Of a DNA stretch of 64,000 nt, positions 18,287 to 30,631 are shown piece by piece. This stretch comes from Corynebacterium sp. TAE3-ERU12 (GTDB lineage: Bacteria; Actinomycetota; Actinomycetes; Mycobacteriales; Mycobacteriaceae), in assembly GCF_019209905.1 (NCBI RefSeq), contig NZ_JAHUTM010000001.1, positions 1,054,001-1,118,000 on the forward strand, given 5' to 3'. Made by a program: the position numbers and the translations under genes. The notes beneath the pieces are model-generated. The model ran no database searches and was not told where the DNA came from. It was given only the letters and a program-made list of their open reading frames with translations. Each line of letters begins with the position of its first letter. Position 1 is the first letter of the stretch.

Positions 18287-20554
18287 ATGAGCAATAACAA
18301 CGAGTACGAGTACGACGAAGCATACGAAGACAATATTGTCGACACCGTCGCCGTAATCGATAACGGAGACTTTGGCACCCGCGAGGTGCGCTTCGAATCC
18401 GGCGAACTGGCACTGCAGGCGGATGGTTCGGTCACCGCCTACCTGGATGACGAGACCATGATGCTCGCCACCACCTGTGCCTCCTCCAAGCCCCGCGAGG
18501 GTTTCGATTTCTTCCCGCTGACCGTTGATGTCGAAGAGCGGATGTACGCCGCCGGCCGCATCCCGGGTTCCTTCTTCCGCCGCGAGGGTCGCCCTTCGAC
18601 CGACGCCATCCTTGCGTGCCGCCTCATTGACCGCCCGCTGCGCCCGACCTTCGTGAAGGGCTTGCGCAACGAGGTGCAGATCGTGGTCACCGTGCTGTCG
18701 CTGGACCCGAAGGACATGTACGACGTGGTGGCCATCAACGCCGCCTCGGCGGCCACACAGCTGTCCGGCCTGCCGGTTTCCGGCCCGGTCGGTGGCGTGC
18801 GCATGGCTCTTGTTGCCGATGATGAGCACCCCAAGGGCGCCTGGGTTGCCTTCCCGACCCATGAGCAGCACGAAAACGCCCTGTTTGAGCTGGTTGTTGC
18901 CGGTCGCCTAACTGATGACAACACCGCCAAGGGCCAGTCGAAGTCCCAGGCTAAGGCCAAGGCCGACAATGTGGCCATCATGATGGTCGAAGCCGGTGCG
19001 ACTGAGAAGGTCAGCGAACTTATCGCCGAGGGCCGTCCCGCCCCGACCGAGCCCGTTGTGGCTGAGGGCCTCGAGGCTGCTAAGCCGCATATCGCTGCCC
19101 TGTGCCGCGCCCAGCAGGAACTTCTGGACAAGGCCGGCAATGAGCCGCAGGACCTGCCGCTGTTCCCGCCGTACAACGACGACGTCTACGCCGCCGTTGA
19201 AGCTGAGGCCGCCAAGAAGCTGCCGAAGCTGTTGAAGACGGAAGGCAAGCAGGAGCGCGACGACGCCACCAATGAGCATATGGTGCAGGTTGTTGAGGCA
19301 TTGTCGGAACAGTTCCCGGAGCGCGAGCAGGAAATCCGCAATGCCTACAACGCGTTGATGAAGTCCATTGTGCGCCAGATGATCCTCAGCGATGGTTTCC
19401 GCATCGATGGCCGTTCTACCAACGCCATCCGCGATCTGTCTATTGCCATTGAGCTCATCCCGCGTGCTCATGGTTCCGCCCTATTCCAGCGTGGTGAAAC
19501 CCAGATTCTGGGCGTGACCACCCTGGATATGATGAAGATGGAACAGCAGATTGATTCGCTGGGCCCGGTGGATCATAAGCGCTATATGCACCACTACAAC
19601 TTCCCGCCGTACTCCACCGGTGAGACTGGTCGTGTGGGTTCGCCGAAGCGCCGCGAGATCGGCCACGGTGCGCTGGCTGAGCGTGCCCTGATCCCGGTGC
19701 TGCCCAGCCGCGAGGAGTTCCCGTACGCCATCCGCCAGGTCTCTGAGGCCCTCGGCTCCAATGGCTCGACCTCTATGGGCTCGGTGTGTGCGTCCACGTT
19801 GTCGCTGTACAACGCTGGTGTGCCGCTGAAGGCCCCGGTTGCCGGTATTGCGATGGGCCTGGTCTCCGGTGAGGTTGACGGCAAGACCCGCTATGTGGCC
19901 TTGACCGATATCCTCGGCGCCGAAGATGCCTTCGGCGATATGGACTTCAAGGTCGCTGGCACCTCGGACTACATCACCGCATTGCAGCTGGACACCAAGC
20001 TCGACGGTATCCCCTCGAAGGTGCTTGCCGACGCTTTGGCCCAGGCCAAGGAGGCGCGCACTGAGATCCTCGACACCATGGCTAATGCCATTGACGGTCC
20101 TGAGGAAATGAGCCCGCTGGCGCCGAAGATCACCACCGTGTCGGTTCCGCCGTCGAAGATCGGTGAGGTCATCGGCCCGAAGGGCAAGACCATCAACTCG
20201 ATCACGGAGGACACCGGCGCCAATATCTCCATTGAGGACGATGGCACCGTCTACGTCTCCGCGACGAGCGGCGAAGCTGCCGATGCTGCGATCGAGAAGA
20301 TCAACGCCATCGCCAACCCGCAGCTGCCCAAGGTCGGCGAGCGCTACCTCGGCACCGTGGTGAAGACCACCGCCTTCGGTGCGTTTGTGTCCCTGGTGCC
20401 CGGCCGCGATGGGCTGGTGCATATCTCCAAGCTCGGTGACGGCAAGCGCATCGACAAGGTAGAAGACGTCGTCAATGTGGGCGACAAGATCCAGGTCGAG
20501 ATTGCCGATATCGACAACCGCGGCAAGATCTCGCTGGTTCCGGTCAAGGAATAA
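18287..20554 (+). CDS. pnp: Polyribonucleotide nucleotidyltransferase (PNPase / GpsI)
   Basis: Phosphorolytic 3'-5' exoribonuclease (755 residues) central to mRNA decay, called gpsI in corynebacteria. Domains: first RNase PH-like core (about 30-250, with [20 protein letters not shown]), helical domain (about 260-350), second RNase PH core with the active-site region ([20 protein letters not shown] and [19 protein letters not shown]), KH domain ([12 protein letters not shown], near 625) and S1 domain ([20 protein letters not shown] to the end). A GTG at 18272 with GGAAAG before it would add five residues; the ATG at 18287 fits homologues better. It may cooperate with RNase J encoded downstream. 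Confidence 0.96.
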   Translation: MSNNNEYEYDEAYEDNIVDTVAVIDNGDFGTREVRFESGELALQADGSVTAYLDDETMMLATTCASSKPREGFDFFPLTVDVEERMYAAGRIPGSFFRREGRPSTDAILACRLIDRPLRPTFVKGLRNEVQIVVTVLSLDPKDMYDVVAINAASAATQLSGLPVSGPVGGVRMALVADDEHPKGAWVAFPTHEQHENALFELVVAGRLTDDNTAKGQSKSQAKAKADNVAIMMVEAGATEKVSELIAEGRPAPTEPVVAEGLEAAKPHIAALCRAQQELLDKAGNEPQDLPLFPPYNDDVYAAVEAEAAKKLPKLLKTEGKQERDDATNEHMVQVVEALSEQFPEREQEIRNAYNALMKSIVRQMILSDGFRIDGRSTNAIRDLSIAIELIPRAHGSALFQRGETQILGVTTLDMMKMEQQIDSLGPVDHKRYMHHYNFPPYSTGETGRVGSPKRREIGHGALAERALIPVLPSREEFPYAIRQVSEALGSNGSTSMGSVCASTLSLYNAGVPLKAPVAGIAMGLVSGEVDGKTRYVALTDILGAEDAFGDMDFKVAGTSDYITALQLDTKLDGIPSKVLADALAQAKEARTEILDTMANAIDGPEEMSPLAPKITTVSVPPSKIGEVIGPKGKTINSITEDTGANISIEDDGTVYVSATSGEAADAAIEKINAIANPQLPKVGERYLGTVVKTTAFGAFVSLVPGRDGLVHISKLGDGKRIDKVEDVVNVGDKIQVEIADIDNRGKISLVPVKE

Positions 20555-20600
20555 TTCCCGGGCCCGGGGCGGCTTAGTGCCAGTCCCTGCTGCCTGTTTT

Positions 20601-20645
20601 AGGCCCCCGTCGGACGCGCATATGCGCCTCCGACGGGGGCCTTCG
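20601..20645 (+). terminator. Terminator-like hairpin after pnp
   Basis: AGGCCCCCGTCGGA (20601-20614) pairs with TCCGACGGGGGCCT (20629-20642) around a loop holding GCGCATATGCGC. The T tract is weak (TTCG). Confidence 0.65.
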
Positions 20646-20833
20646 CGATCCTGGCTTAGTGTGCTGTTCCTGCTGTGCGTGGAAAAGGTTTTTCGCAGCT
20701 GCTCGCCTGGTCACCAGGTAGGCTTGGGTGCGGGTCCGGTCGGCCGGAAGGCGGCGGGGCCGGGGACCCGGCTGCGGTCGGCGTCGGCGTCGGGCGCGGT
20801 CTACCAGCGCCGCCCGACGCGAGGATGGTGCCC

Positions 20834-21793
20834 ATGTACGAGGATCCCGGGCCGCGCACGATGCTGTGTGCCGGCGACTACCAGGCGTGGATCGGTGAGG
20901 TCGGCGGTGGACCGCGCAGCCTGAGGTACCAGGGGCAGCCGCTGCTTGCGGAATACCCCGAGGCTGCCGCACCACCATTGGATGCCGGAATTTTGCTTGC
21001 CCCCTGGCCGAACCGTACCCGCGACGGGGAGTACACCTTCGCTGGCCAAAAACATCGTCTGGTGGTTACCGAACCGCCCCGGCACACCGCCATCCACGGT
21101 TTCACAGGCCGAATGGCGTGGTCGCCGGCGCAGCCTGGTGATGCAGATCCAGCCACGGTCATCCGTCGCCGGTTGCATATCCCCGAGCAGCCCGGCTGGC
21201 CCTGGCCGCTGGAGCTGACCGCTGACTGGTCTCTTGACCCCGAACAGGGCCTGTGTGGTGAGTTGTCAGTGACGAACCGTGCTGAGCAGGCGTGCCCCCT
21301 CGGTGTGGGCTGGCATCCTTATCTCGTTGCTCGTGGGGCGGCGCTGGACGAATGCACCTTGCAGGCCCCGGTGGCGTCTGCACTGCCGCTGGATGAGCGC
21401 CGCAACCTGCCTTCCGGGCCGGAGGAGCCGGCAGGCACAGTCCTGGAGCCGGTCGGTGGCCGTAGCGTCGCTGAAGGCTGGTCGGTGCCGATGTCTGGAA
21501 CGTGGCTGGATCACTGCTTCGGTGGGCTGCCCGCCGCAGAGGACGGTTGGTCGCGGGCGCAACTGCGCGGCCCGGACGGCGCGGTGGAGCTGCGCGCTGG
21601 TGGGGACTTCCGCTGGTGGCAGATCTATACCGCTGACCCGAATCGCGGTGAGGGTTTCCCGGGCCTGGGTAGGGCAGTGGCGGTAGAGCCGATGAGCTGC
21701 CCGCCGGATGCGCTCAACTCCGGTCGGGATTTGTTGGTTGTAGAGCCGGGGCAGACCCGACAATTCCGGGTGGGCGTGCGCGCCGTGGATTAA
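20834..21793 (+). CDS. Aldose 1-epimerase family protein (probable galactose mutarotase)
   Basis: About 319 residues. Interconverts alpha and beta anomers of aldoses, feeding alpha-D-galactose to galactokinase. Family features: NRTRDGEYTFAG (about 65), HTAIHGFTGRMAW (about 90) with a catalytic-type His, GVGWHPYL (about 160) with the second His, and AVAVEPMSCPPDALN near residue 290, where the Glu matches the catalytic base region. The frame is open to 20675; the ATG at 20834 follows GAGG with spacing 10, while the ATG at 20825 abuts the site. It is the first gene of a galactose cluster. The exact sugar is inferred from galT and galK downstream. Confidence 0.85.
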   Translation: MYEDPGPRTMLCAGDYQAWIGEVGGGPRSLRYQGQPLLAEYPEAAAPPLDAGILLAPWPNRTRDGEYTFAGQKHRLVVTEPPRHTAIHGFTGRMAWSPAQPGDADPATVIRRRLHIPEQPGWPWPLELTADWSLDPEQGLCGELSVTNRAEQACPLGVGWHPYLVARGAALDECTLQAPVASALPLDERRNLPSGPEEPAGTVLEPVGGRSVAEGWSVPMSGTWLDHCFGGLPAAEDGWSRAQLRGPDGAVELRAGGDFRWWQIYTADPNRGEGFPGLGRAVAVEPMSCPPDALNSGRDLLVVEPGQTRQFRVGVRAVD

Positions 21794-22107
21794 CCCGGTG
21801 GTGGCCAGCGCCGCGAATGTGCCGGTCGCGGCTGTATCCCGCTGCAGGTCCGATCCAAAAGGGAGATCGATACTACCGTGTCGACCCACCCTTTCGGAAT
21901 GTGGGAATCCCCACTTCGCGCCTTGCAGCGGGAATCGCTTTATCGGCGTAAAAACGGGGGTGATGGGCGACAACACGCGGGCATGACCTGTGGTCGCCGG
22001 TAGCACTTCCCCGGCCGCGTGATCGCCCCCCACGGCAACCAGGGTCCCGCCGCACCGGATGCACCCGCACCCGGACCGCAGGGGCCCGCGGCAAAGGAGA
22101 CGTGACA
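21794..22107 (+). promoter_or_regulatory. Non-coding region before the symporter gene
   Basis: About 314 bases with no convincing gene. It holds an inverted repeat GTGGG-AATC-CCCAC (21901-21914) and a wider GGCGAC/GTCGCC repeat near 21966-21998, either of which could be an operator for galactose control. AAAGGAGA at 22094-22101 is the ribosome binding site for the symporter. No local regulator gene is present. Confidence 0.35.
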
Positions 22108-23769
22108 GTGATCATGGCTCAGGAGGCGCTACGCCTCGACGCCACATGGGTGGATTACTCACTAGTGGCGCTGTACTTCATCTTCGTCCTCGGTATCGGC
22201 TGGGCTGCCCGTTCAAAGGTGTCCAGCTCGATCGACTTCTTCCTCTCCGGCAGGTCTCTGCCGGCCTGGGTTACCGGGCTCGCGTTCATCTCAGCGAACC
22301 TCGGTGCCGTCGAGATCGTCGGCATGAGCGCCAACGGTGTCGAATATGGCTTCCAGACGATGCACTACTTCTGGATCGGCGCCATCCCGGCGATGGTCTT
22401 CCTCGGCATCGTGATGATGCCCTTCTACTACGGCTCCAAGGTTCGCTCGGTGCCGGAGTTCATGCTTCGTCGCTTCGGCCCCGGCGCACACCTGGTCAAC
22501 GCGATCTCCTTCGCAGTGGCCCAGCTGCTCATCGCCGGCATCAACCTGCTGCTGCTGGCCAAGGTGGTCAACTCCTTGCTCGGCTGGCCGCTCATCGTCA
22601 CCCTGCTTATCGCTGCGGCAATCGTGCTGTCCTACATCACCCTCGGCGGCCTGTCCGCAGCTATCTACAACGAGGTGCTGCAGTTCTTCGTCATCGTCGC
22701 CGCTTTGGTGCCGCTGACCCTCATCGGTCTGCATAATGTCGGCGGTTGGGGCGGCCTGAAGACCGCACTGAATGCCGAAAGCCACTTCCACACCTGGCCC
22801 GGTACGGATATCTCTGGTTTCGACAACCCGATCATCAGCGTTATCGGCCTGACCTTCGGCCTCGGCTTCGTGCTGTCCTTCGGTTACTGGACCACCAACT
22901 TCGTTGAGGTGCAGCGCTCCATGGCCGCCGATTCGCTGTCTGCGGCCCGGCGTACCCCGATTATCGGCGCCTTCCCGAAGATGTTCGTGCCCTTCGTCGT
23001 GGTGCTGCCCGGCATGATTGCTGCGGCCACCGTCGCCCCGATCATGGACTCCTCGGCCCCGCCGAACGACGCGATGCTCTACCTCATGCGCGACCTGCTG
23101 CCCAATGGCTTGCTCGGTGTCGCCCTGGCTGGTCTGCTCGCCGCGTTTATGGCCGGTATGGCGGCCAATATCTCCGCCTTCAACACCGTGTTCAGCTACG
23201 ACATTTGGCAGACCTATGTGGTCAAGGACCGCGCCGACGACTACTACCTCAAGATTGGTCGACTGGCCACCATCGGTGCCACGCTTATCGCCGTGGGCAC
23301 CGCGCTTATCGCGGATAATTTCGGCAACGTCATGGACTACCTCCAGACGCTGTTCGGCTTCTTCAACGCGCCGCTGTTCGCGACCTTCATCCTCGGTATG
23401 TTCTGGAAGCGCATGACCCCCACCGCCGGCTGGGTCGGTCTGGTACTGGGCACGCTGTCCGCGATGACCTACTGGGGCGTCAGCGAATTCGGTGGCCTGG
23501 AAGCAAGCTTCTTCAACCTGCCCGGCCAGGGCACTGCGTTCGTCGCTGCCTCCATCGCCTTCGCGGTGGACATCATCGCCTCGGTTATCGTCTCCCTGGT
23601 CACCGAGCCGAAGCCGGACAAGGAGCTGGTTGGCTTCGTCAAGTCCGTGACCCCCAAGGAAGACCTGGTCGACGCGGCGGAAGAGGGCCTGCCCTGGTAC
23701 CGCCGCACCGTCCCGCTGGGCATGCTCTGCCTGGTAATGGTCCTGGCCCTCAACATCATCTTCGCCTAG
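22108..23769 (+). CDS. Sodium:solute symporter (SSS family), probable galactose importer
   Basis: About 553 residues with 13-14 hydrophobic segments and SSS (vSGLT-like) features: FFLSGRSLPAWVTGLAFIS near residue 40, ANLGAVEIVGMSANG near 60-75, and a GLSAAIYNEVLQFF segment near 190. SSS proteins couple sugar, amino acid or organic acid uptake to sodium. The substrate is inferred to be galactose from the epimerase before it and galT-galK after it. The GTG at 22108 is 8 bases after AGGAG; GTG 22102 and ATG 22114 are alternatives. A small membrane gene follows after 12 bases. Confidence 0.82.
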   Translation: MIMAQEALRLDATWVDYSLVALYFIFVLGIGWAARSKVSSSIDFFLSGRSLPAWVTGLAFISANLGAVEIVGMSANGVEYGFQTMHYFWIGAIPAMVFLGIVMMPFYYGSKVRSVPEFMLRRFGPGAHLVNAISFAVAQLLIAGINLLLLAKVVNSLLGWPLIVTLLIAAAIVLSYITLGGLSAAIYNEVLQFFVIVAALVPLTLIGLHNVGGWGGLKTALNAESHFHTWPGTDISGFDNPIISVIGLTFGLGFVLSFGYWTTNFVEVQRSMAADSLSAARRTPIIGAFPKMFVPFVVVLPGMIAAATVAPIMDSSAPPNDAMLYLMRDLLPNGLLGVALAGLLAAFMAGMAANISAFNTVFSYDIWQTYVVKDRADDYYLKIGRLATIGATLIAVGTALIADNFGNVMDYLQTLFGFFNAPLFATFILGMFWKRMTPTAGWVGLVLGTLSAMTYWGVSEFGGLEASFFNLPGQGTAFVAASIAFAVDIIASVIVSLVTEPKPDKELVGFVKSVTPKEDLVDAAEEGLPWYRRTVPLGMLCLVMVLALNIIFA

Positions 23770-23781
23770 GAGGCACATCCC

Positions 23782-24093
23782 ATGGCAACCAAGGAAACCA
23801 CTACTGGTGCCACTCGTCGACGCGCCGCCGGCGCCTTCGACATCCGCAATGTGATCGGGCTGCTGCTCGGCCTCTACGGCCTTGTCCTGCTCATCGCTGC
23901 GTTCCTGCTCGAACCCGGAGTGAATCCGGACACCGGGTTGGATAAGAACCCCATGTACAACACCTGGGCCGGCCTGGCTTTGCTGGCTGTCGCCGCAGTG
24001 TTCTTCATCTGGGCGAAGCTGCGCCCGATCATTGTGCCCGTGGAACCGGGCACGCTGGAGGCAGAGCAGCTCGACGCCAATCGGGGTGCCTAA
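23782..24093 (+). CDS. Small two-helix membrane protein next to the symporter
   Basis: 103 residues with two hydrophobic segments, about 26-45 (IGLLLGLYGLVLLIAAFLLE) and about 61-80 (WAGLALLAVAAVFFIWAKL), joined by a loop containing GVNPDTGLDKNPMYNTW. No characterised family is recognised. It is between the symporter and galT in the same direction with 3-12 base gaps, so it is probably made with the symporter and may be an accessory subunit; that is inference. The ATG follows AGGAGG (23768-23773). Confidence 0.75.
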   Translation: MATKETTTGATRRRAAGAFDIRNVIGLLLGLYGLVLLIAAFLLEPGVNPDTGLDKNPMYNTWAGLALLAVAAVFFIWAKLRPIIVPVEPGTLEAEQLDANRGA

Positions 24094-24096
24094 GCC

Positions 24097-25226
24097 GTGG
24101 CGGAGCATGAATTCGCTGTCACTCGCACCACGCTTGCCGACGGCCGCGAGCTGATCTACTTCGACGACTCCCCGGGGTACGCAACTGGGGAAAAAGTCAG
24201 GGAGTTGCATGACGCTCGCGACCTGCCGGAGGCAGTAACCGAGTCTGAGTTGCGTCGCGACCCGTTGACCGGGGACTGGTACGCCTATGCGGCGCACCGG
24301 ATGAACCGCACGTTCATGCCCCCGGCAAACGAGGACCCGCTGGCGCCGACTCGTCCGGGAGAACTGCCTACGGAGGTACCCGCCGACGACTACGACGTGG
24401 CGGTATTCGAGAACCGCTTCCCGTCACTGTCGATGCACATGGAGGTTCCGGACGACTTCGCCGAGCGCGTTGACGGCCAAGACCTCTACCCGCGTCGGCC
24501 AGCCCTGGCGCGCTGTGAGGTGGTCTGCTTCACCCCCGACGTGTCCGGTTCCTTCCGGGATCTGCCACGGCAGCGGGTGCGCACGGTCATCGAGGCCTGG
24601 GCGCACCGCACCCGGGAACTCTCCGAGATCGATGGGGTGCGCCTGGTATTCCCCTTCGAAAACCGTGGTGAGGAGATCGGGGTTACCCTGCAGCACCCGC
24701 ATGGGCAGATCTACTCCTACCCGTACCTGCCGCCTCGGGCGGCGGCCATTGCTCGTCGCTGCCAGGAGCACCGCGAGGCCACTGGCCGTGAGCTTTTCGA
24801 CGATCTGATCGCCGCGGAGCGCAGTTCCGGGCGCCGGGTTCTCTTTGAGGGTGAGCATTTCCTCGTCTTCGTACCGGCCTTTGCGAAATGGCCGGTAGAG
24901 GTGATGGTTGTGCCTTACCGCGATGTACCCGACTTCGCGGCGCTGGACGACTCGGAGAAGGACGAGCTGGCTTCGATCCTGCTGGATCTGTTTGGTCGGC
25001 TGGACCGGTTCTTCGATGGTGTCGAGCGCACTCCCTATATCGCGTCCTGGAATCAGGCTCCGGTGGGGGAGGATCGCCGCGACGGTCGGCTGCACCTGCA
25101 GCTGTACTCGATGATGCGCTCTGCTGGGCGAATGAAGTTCCTCGCCGGCTCGGAATCGGGCCAGGGGGCGTGGATCTCCGACACCACCCCAGAACGCATC
25201 GCAGATCGATTTAGGGAGGTAGCCCA

Positions 25227-25230
<4 letters not shown>
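24097..25230 (+). CDS. galT: Galactose-1-phosphate uridylyltransferase
   Basis: Leloir enzyme exchanging UMP between UDP-glucose and galactose-1-phosphate (377 residues). The active-site HPHGQ lies in LQHPHGQIYSYPYLP (about residues 198-212); RRDPLTGDWYAYAAHR near 50 and VFENRFPSLS near 107 are also typical. Unusually, the zinc-site cysteines (E. coli C52 and C55) are replaced (ANEDPLAPT) and the E. coli His115 position reads FTPDVS, so three of four zinc ligands appear lost. The GTG start is 3 bases after the previous stop; the TGA overlaps the galK ATG. Confidence 0.93.
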
Positions 25231-26489
<1,259 letters not shown>

Positions 26490-26503
26490 CCACAGCTGAC
26501 AAG

Positions 26504-26537
26504 CGGCGCCGGGGTAATGCGCATTACCCCGGCGCCG
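26504..26537. terminator. Bidirectional terminator between galK and the LLM gene
   Basis: A perfect 34-bp palindrome: CGGCGCCGGGGTAATGC at 26504-26520 and its exact complement at 26521-26537. It is directly next to the minus-strand stop at 26538. It has little T tract but serves both convergent genes. Confidence 0.7.
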
Positions 26538-27473
26538 TTAGTCGTTGACAGTGGGGAAGTGGGGCAAAATATGCTCCCCAAATTCCTGTAATACCTCCGG
26601 GATAGGCCGGCCCCGGCACGACCGAAGATTGATCACCATATGGTCCACGCCGGCTTGTTCCATTTCCCGCAAATATGCGATGAGGAATCTACGCCCGGCC
26701 CGAAAACCGTGACGCAAGGGTTTAGCGGGGGCGTCAGCGTCGGCAAGCAAATCCACCGATAGCTGCGTCAGATAGGGCTGCGGCTGCCGACCCGCTGCTT
26801 TGGTGAGCTCACGAAACGTACGGACATGAGCTGCTGTGCGGTCTTGGTCTTGCGGATAGAACAACCAACCATCGCCGTGCTTGGCAATCCACTCTGGGGA
26901 CTGGCGACAATGCCCCGTGATAATCAGCGGGATCGGTTCGCCACCAGCCGGCTTCGGCAGCATCTCGACCCCCATATCGACAGCACCCCACCTATTCGCC
27001 GTGGTCATAGGCGTACCAGGCTGCCAGAGTGCACGAATATACGACACCGCATCGGCGAAGCTGCGCTGCCGCTGCGAACGTTTCTGCTTAAAAGCGGGAA
27101 ACTCCTCTTCCCGATCCCCGGTGGCAACACCAAGAGCAACCCGGCCACCGGATAATAAGTCCAGGCTCGCCGCCTGCTTCGCAACATGAATGGGGTGGCG
27201 CAGAGTCAGGATGGTCGAACCCGTGGCAAGCCCAATGCGCCTGGTGCGGGCAGCAATAAAACTCATGTACACGAATGGGTCATAAATCTGGCCGGCATCG
27301 CGGAACTCGTAACACAACAACGGCACATCGCGGAACCACAACGTGTCGAACCCCACCTCTTCGGCCAGCACCGCACGCTCAGCATCGACGGACATATCCG
27401 GCACGGGGCCGTCATTGGTCAGTGGCTCGGCAACACCCAAGCTAAGGCGACCGACGGGGAAATGGTGCGGCAT
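26538..27473 (-). CDS. LLM-class flavin-dependent oxidoreductase (luciferase-like)
   Basis: About 311 residues with a bacterial-luciferase-like TIM barrel: LSLGVAEPL at the N terminus, EVGFDTLWFRDVPL (about 40), RIGLATGSTILTLRHP (about 80-95), and LDLLSGGRVALGVATGD (about 104-120), the last being the family signature. Such enzymes use FMN or F420 to oxidise diverse substrates; the substrate here is unknown. The ATG at 27473 follows AGGAGG with a four-base gap; an ATG at 27497 is upstream of that site. It is convergent with galK and divergent from dapB. Confidence 0.87.
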   Translation of the reverse strand: MPHHFPVGRLSLGVAEPLTNDGPVPDMSVDAERAVLAEEVGFDTLWFRDVPLLCYEFRDAGQIYDPFVYMSFIAARTRRIGLATGSTILTLRHPIHVAKQAASLDLLSGGRVALGVATGDREEEFPAFKQKRSQRQRSFADAVSYIRALWQPGTPMTTANRWGAVDMGVEMLPKPAGGEPIPLIITGHCRQSPEWIAKHGDGWLFYPQDQDRTAAHVRTFRELTKAAGRQPQPYLTQLSVDLLADADAPAKPLRHGFRAGRRFLIAYLREMEQAGVDHMVINLRSCRGRPIPEVLQEFGEHILPHFPTVND

Positions 27474-27564
27474 GGGGCCTCCTGGAATCGGTGGCATCTG
27501 GTGTACCTACTACGCCAACGCCGCATTACTGTGCCCTGCACGGCAATGTCCGGTAGGGCAGTAG

Positions 27565-28370
<806 letters not shown>

Positions 28371-28371
<1 letters not shown>

Positions 28372-29141
28372 TGCCAGTGCCGGATATTGTCGACCTGCAG
28401 GTTGAACTCATCGCAGCCACGACATTCACTGCGCCTGCCGACGTGCCGTGGCAGCCACCCGCACCGGAAAAAACCGGCGATGGGGAAGCGCTGATCGAGT
28501 TCGCCGGCCGCGCCTGCTACGAGACCTGGGATAAACCCAACCCACACACAGCCGCCAATGACGCCTATCTGCGTCATGTGCTCGAGGTCGGCCATACCTC
28601 GCTGTTTGAGCATGCCTCGGCGACGCTCTATGTCCGTGGGCTGTCGCGATCCTGCGCCCAGGAGCTCACCCGGCACCGGCATTTTTCCTTCTCCCAGCTC
28701 TCGCAGCGCTTCGTCCCGGAGACCGCCAATAATGTGGTGGCCCCGGCGGTTGTGGCCGAGGACGAGGAGTTGCGGGAGATTTTTGAAGCCGCCGTGGACG
28801 AGTCGCGCTACGCCTACCACCGGCTTCTCGACGCACTGGAGGAGCGCCTCGGCGATGAGCCGAACGCTGTGTTGCGCCGTAAACAAGCCCGCCAGGCCGC
28901 ACGCAGTGTGCTGCCCAACGCCACCGAAACCCGCATTGTGGTCACCGGTAACTACCGCTCGTGGCGGCATTTCATCGGTATGCGCGCTGTTGAGCATGCC
29001 GACGCTGAGATCCGCGCTTTGGCGGTGGAATGCCTCAAGCAGCTGCGCACGGTAGCGCCGGCGGCCTTCGGTGATTTCGAAATTTCCGAACTGCGTGATG
29101 GTTCTGTGATCGCCTCTAGCCCCTACGCATTCGAGGGCTAG
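28371..29141 (+). CDS. thyX: Flavin-dependent thymidylate synthase
   Basis: Makes dTMP from dUMP using FAD, NADPH and methylene-tetrahydrofolate (256 residues). The ThyX motif [13 protein letters not shown] is at about residues 101-113, preceded by [20 protein letters not shown]. The C-terminal [12 protein letters not shown] (about 190-201) is also conserved. The start is ATG 28371, overlapping the dapB stop; a GTG immediately before it is also possible. The dapB-thyX-dapA order is usual in corynebacteria and suggests co-expression. Confidence 0.95.
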
Positions 29142-29164
29142 CAGCGCTCTCGGGCGGCTCAGCG

Positions 29165-29272
29165 CTACCCAAACGTCTGCTGGGCTTGTCGGTATCGCAC
29201 GAAAAGTGCGCTGGCCAGGCATAGCGCCGCCATGGTGGCTAGTACGAAAACGACTTCCACCAGGTGAGGCAC
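29165..29272 (-). CDS. Putative 35-residue single-span membrane protein
   Basis: A GTG-initiated frame on the minus strand reading VPHLVEVVFVLATMAALCLA then SALFVRYRQAQQTFG. It has one clear transmembrane helix (about residues 5-25), then a short positively charged tail, in the order expected for an N-out/C-in small membrane protein. No ribosome binding site is obvious and no family is recognised. It lies between thyX and dapA, facing thyX, in otherwise non-coding DNA. The well-formed helix and basic end make it more than a random frame, but it is unproven. Confidence 0.4.
   Translation of the reverse strand: MPHLVEVVFVLATMAALCLASALFVRYRQAQQTFG

Positions 29273-30631
<1,359 letters not shown>

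Noticed and set aside
22291..24297. A 668-codon minus-strand frame opposite the symporter and small membrane gene
   Set aside because: It is rich in His, Gly, Asp and Gln, as typical of antisense to hydrophobic GC-rich genes, and has no recognisable domain.
26504..26537. The 34-bp palindrome after galK as an operator
   Set aside because: It stands between two convergent stop codons, so a terminator role is simpler.
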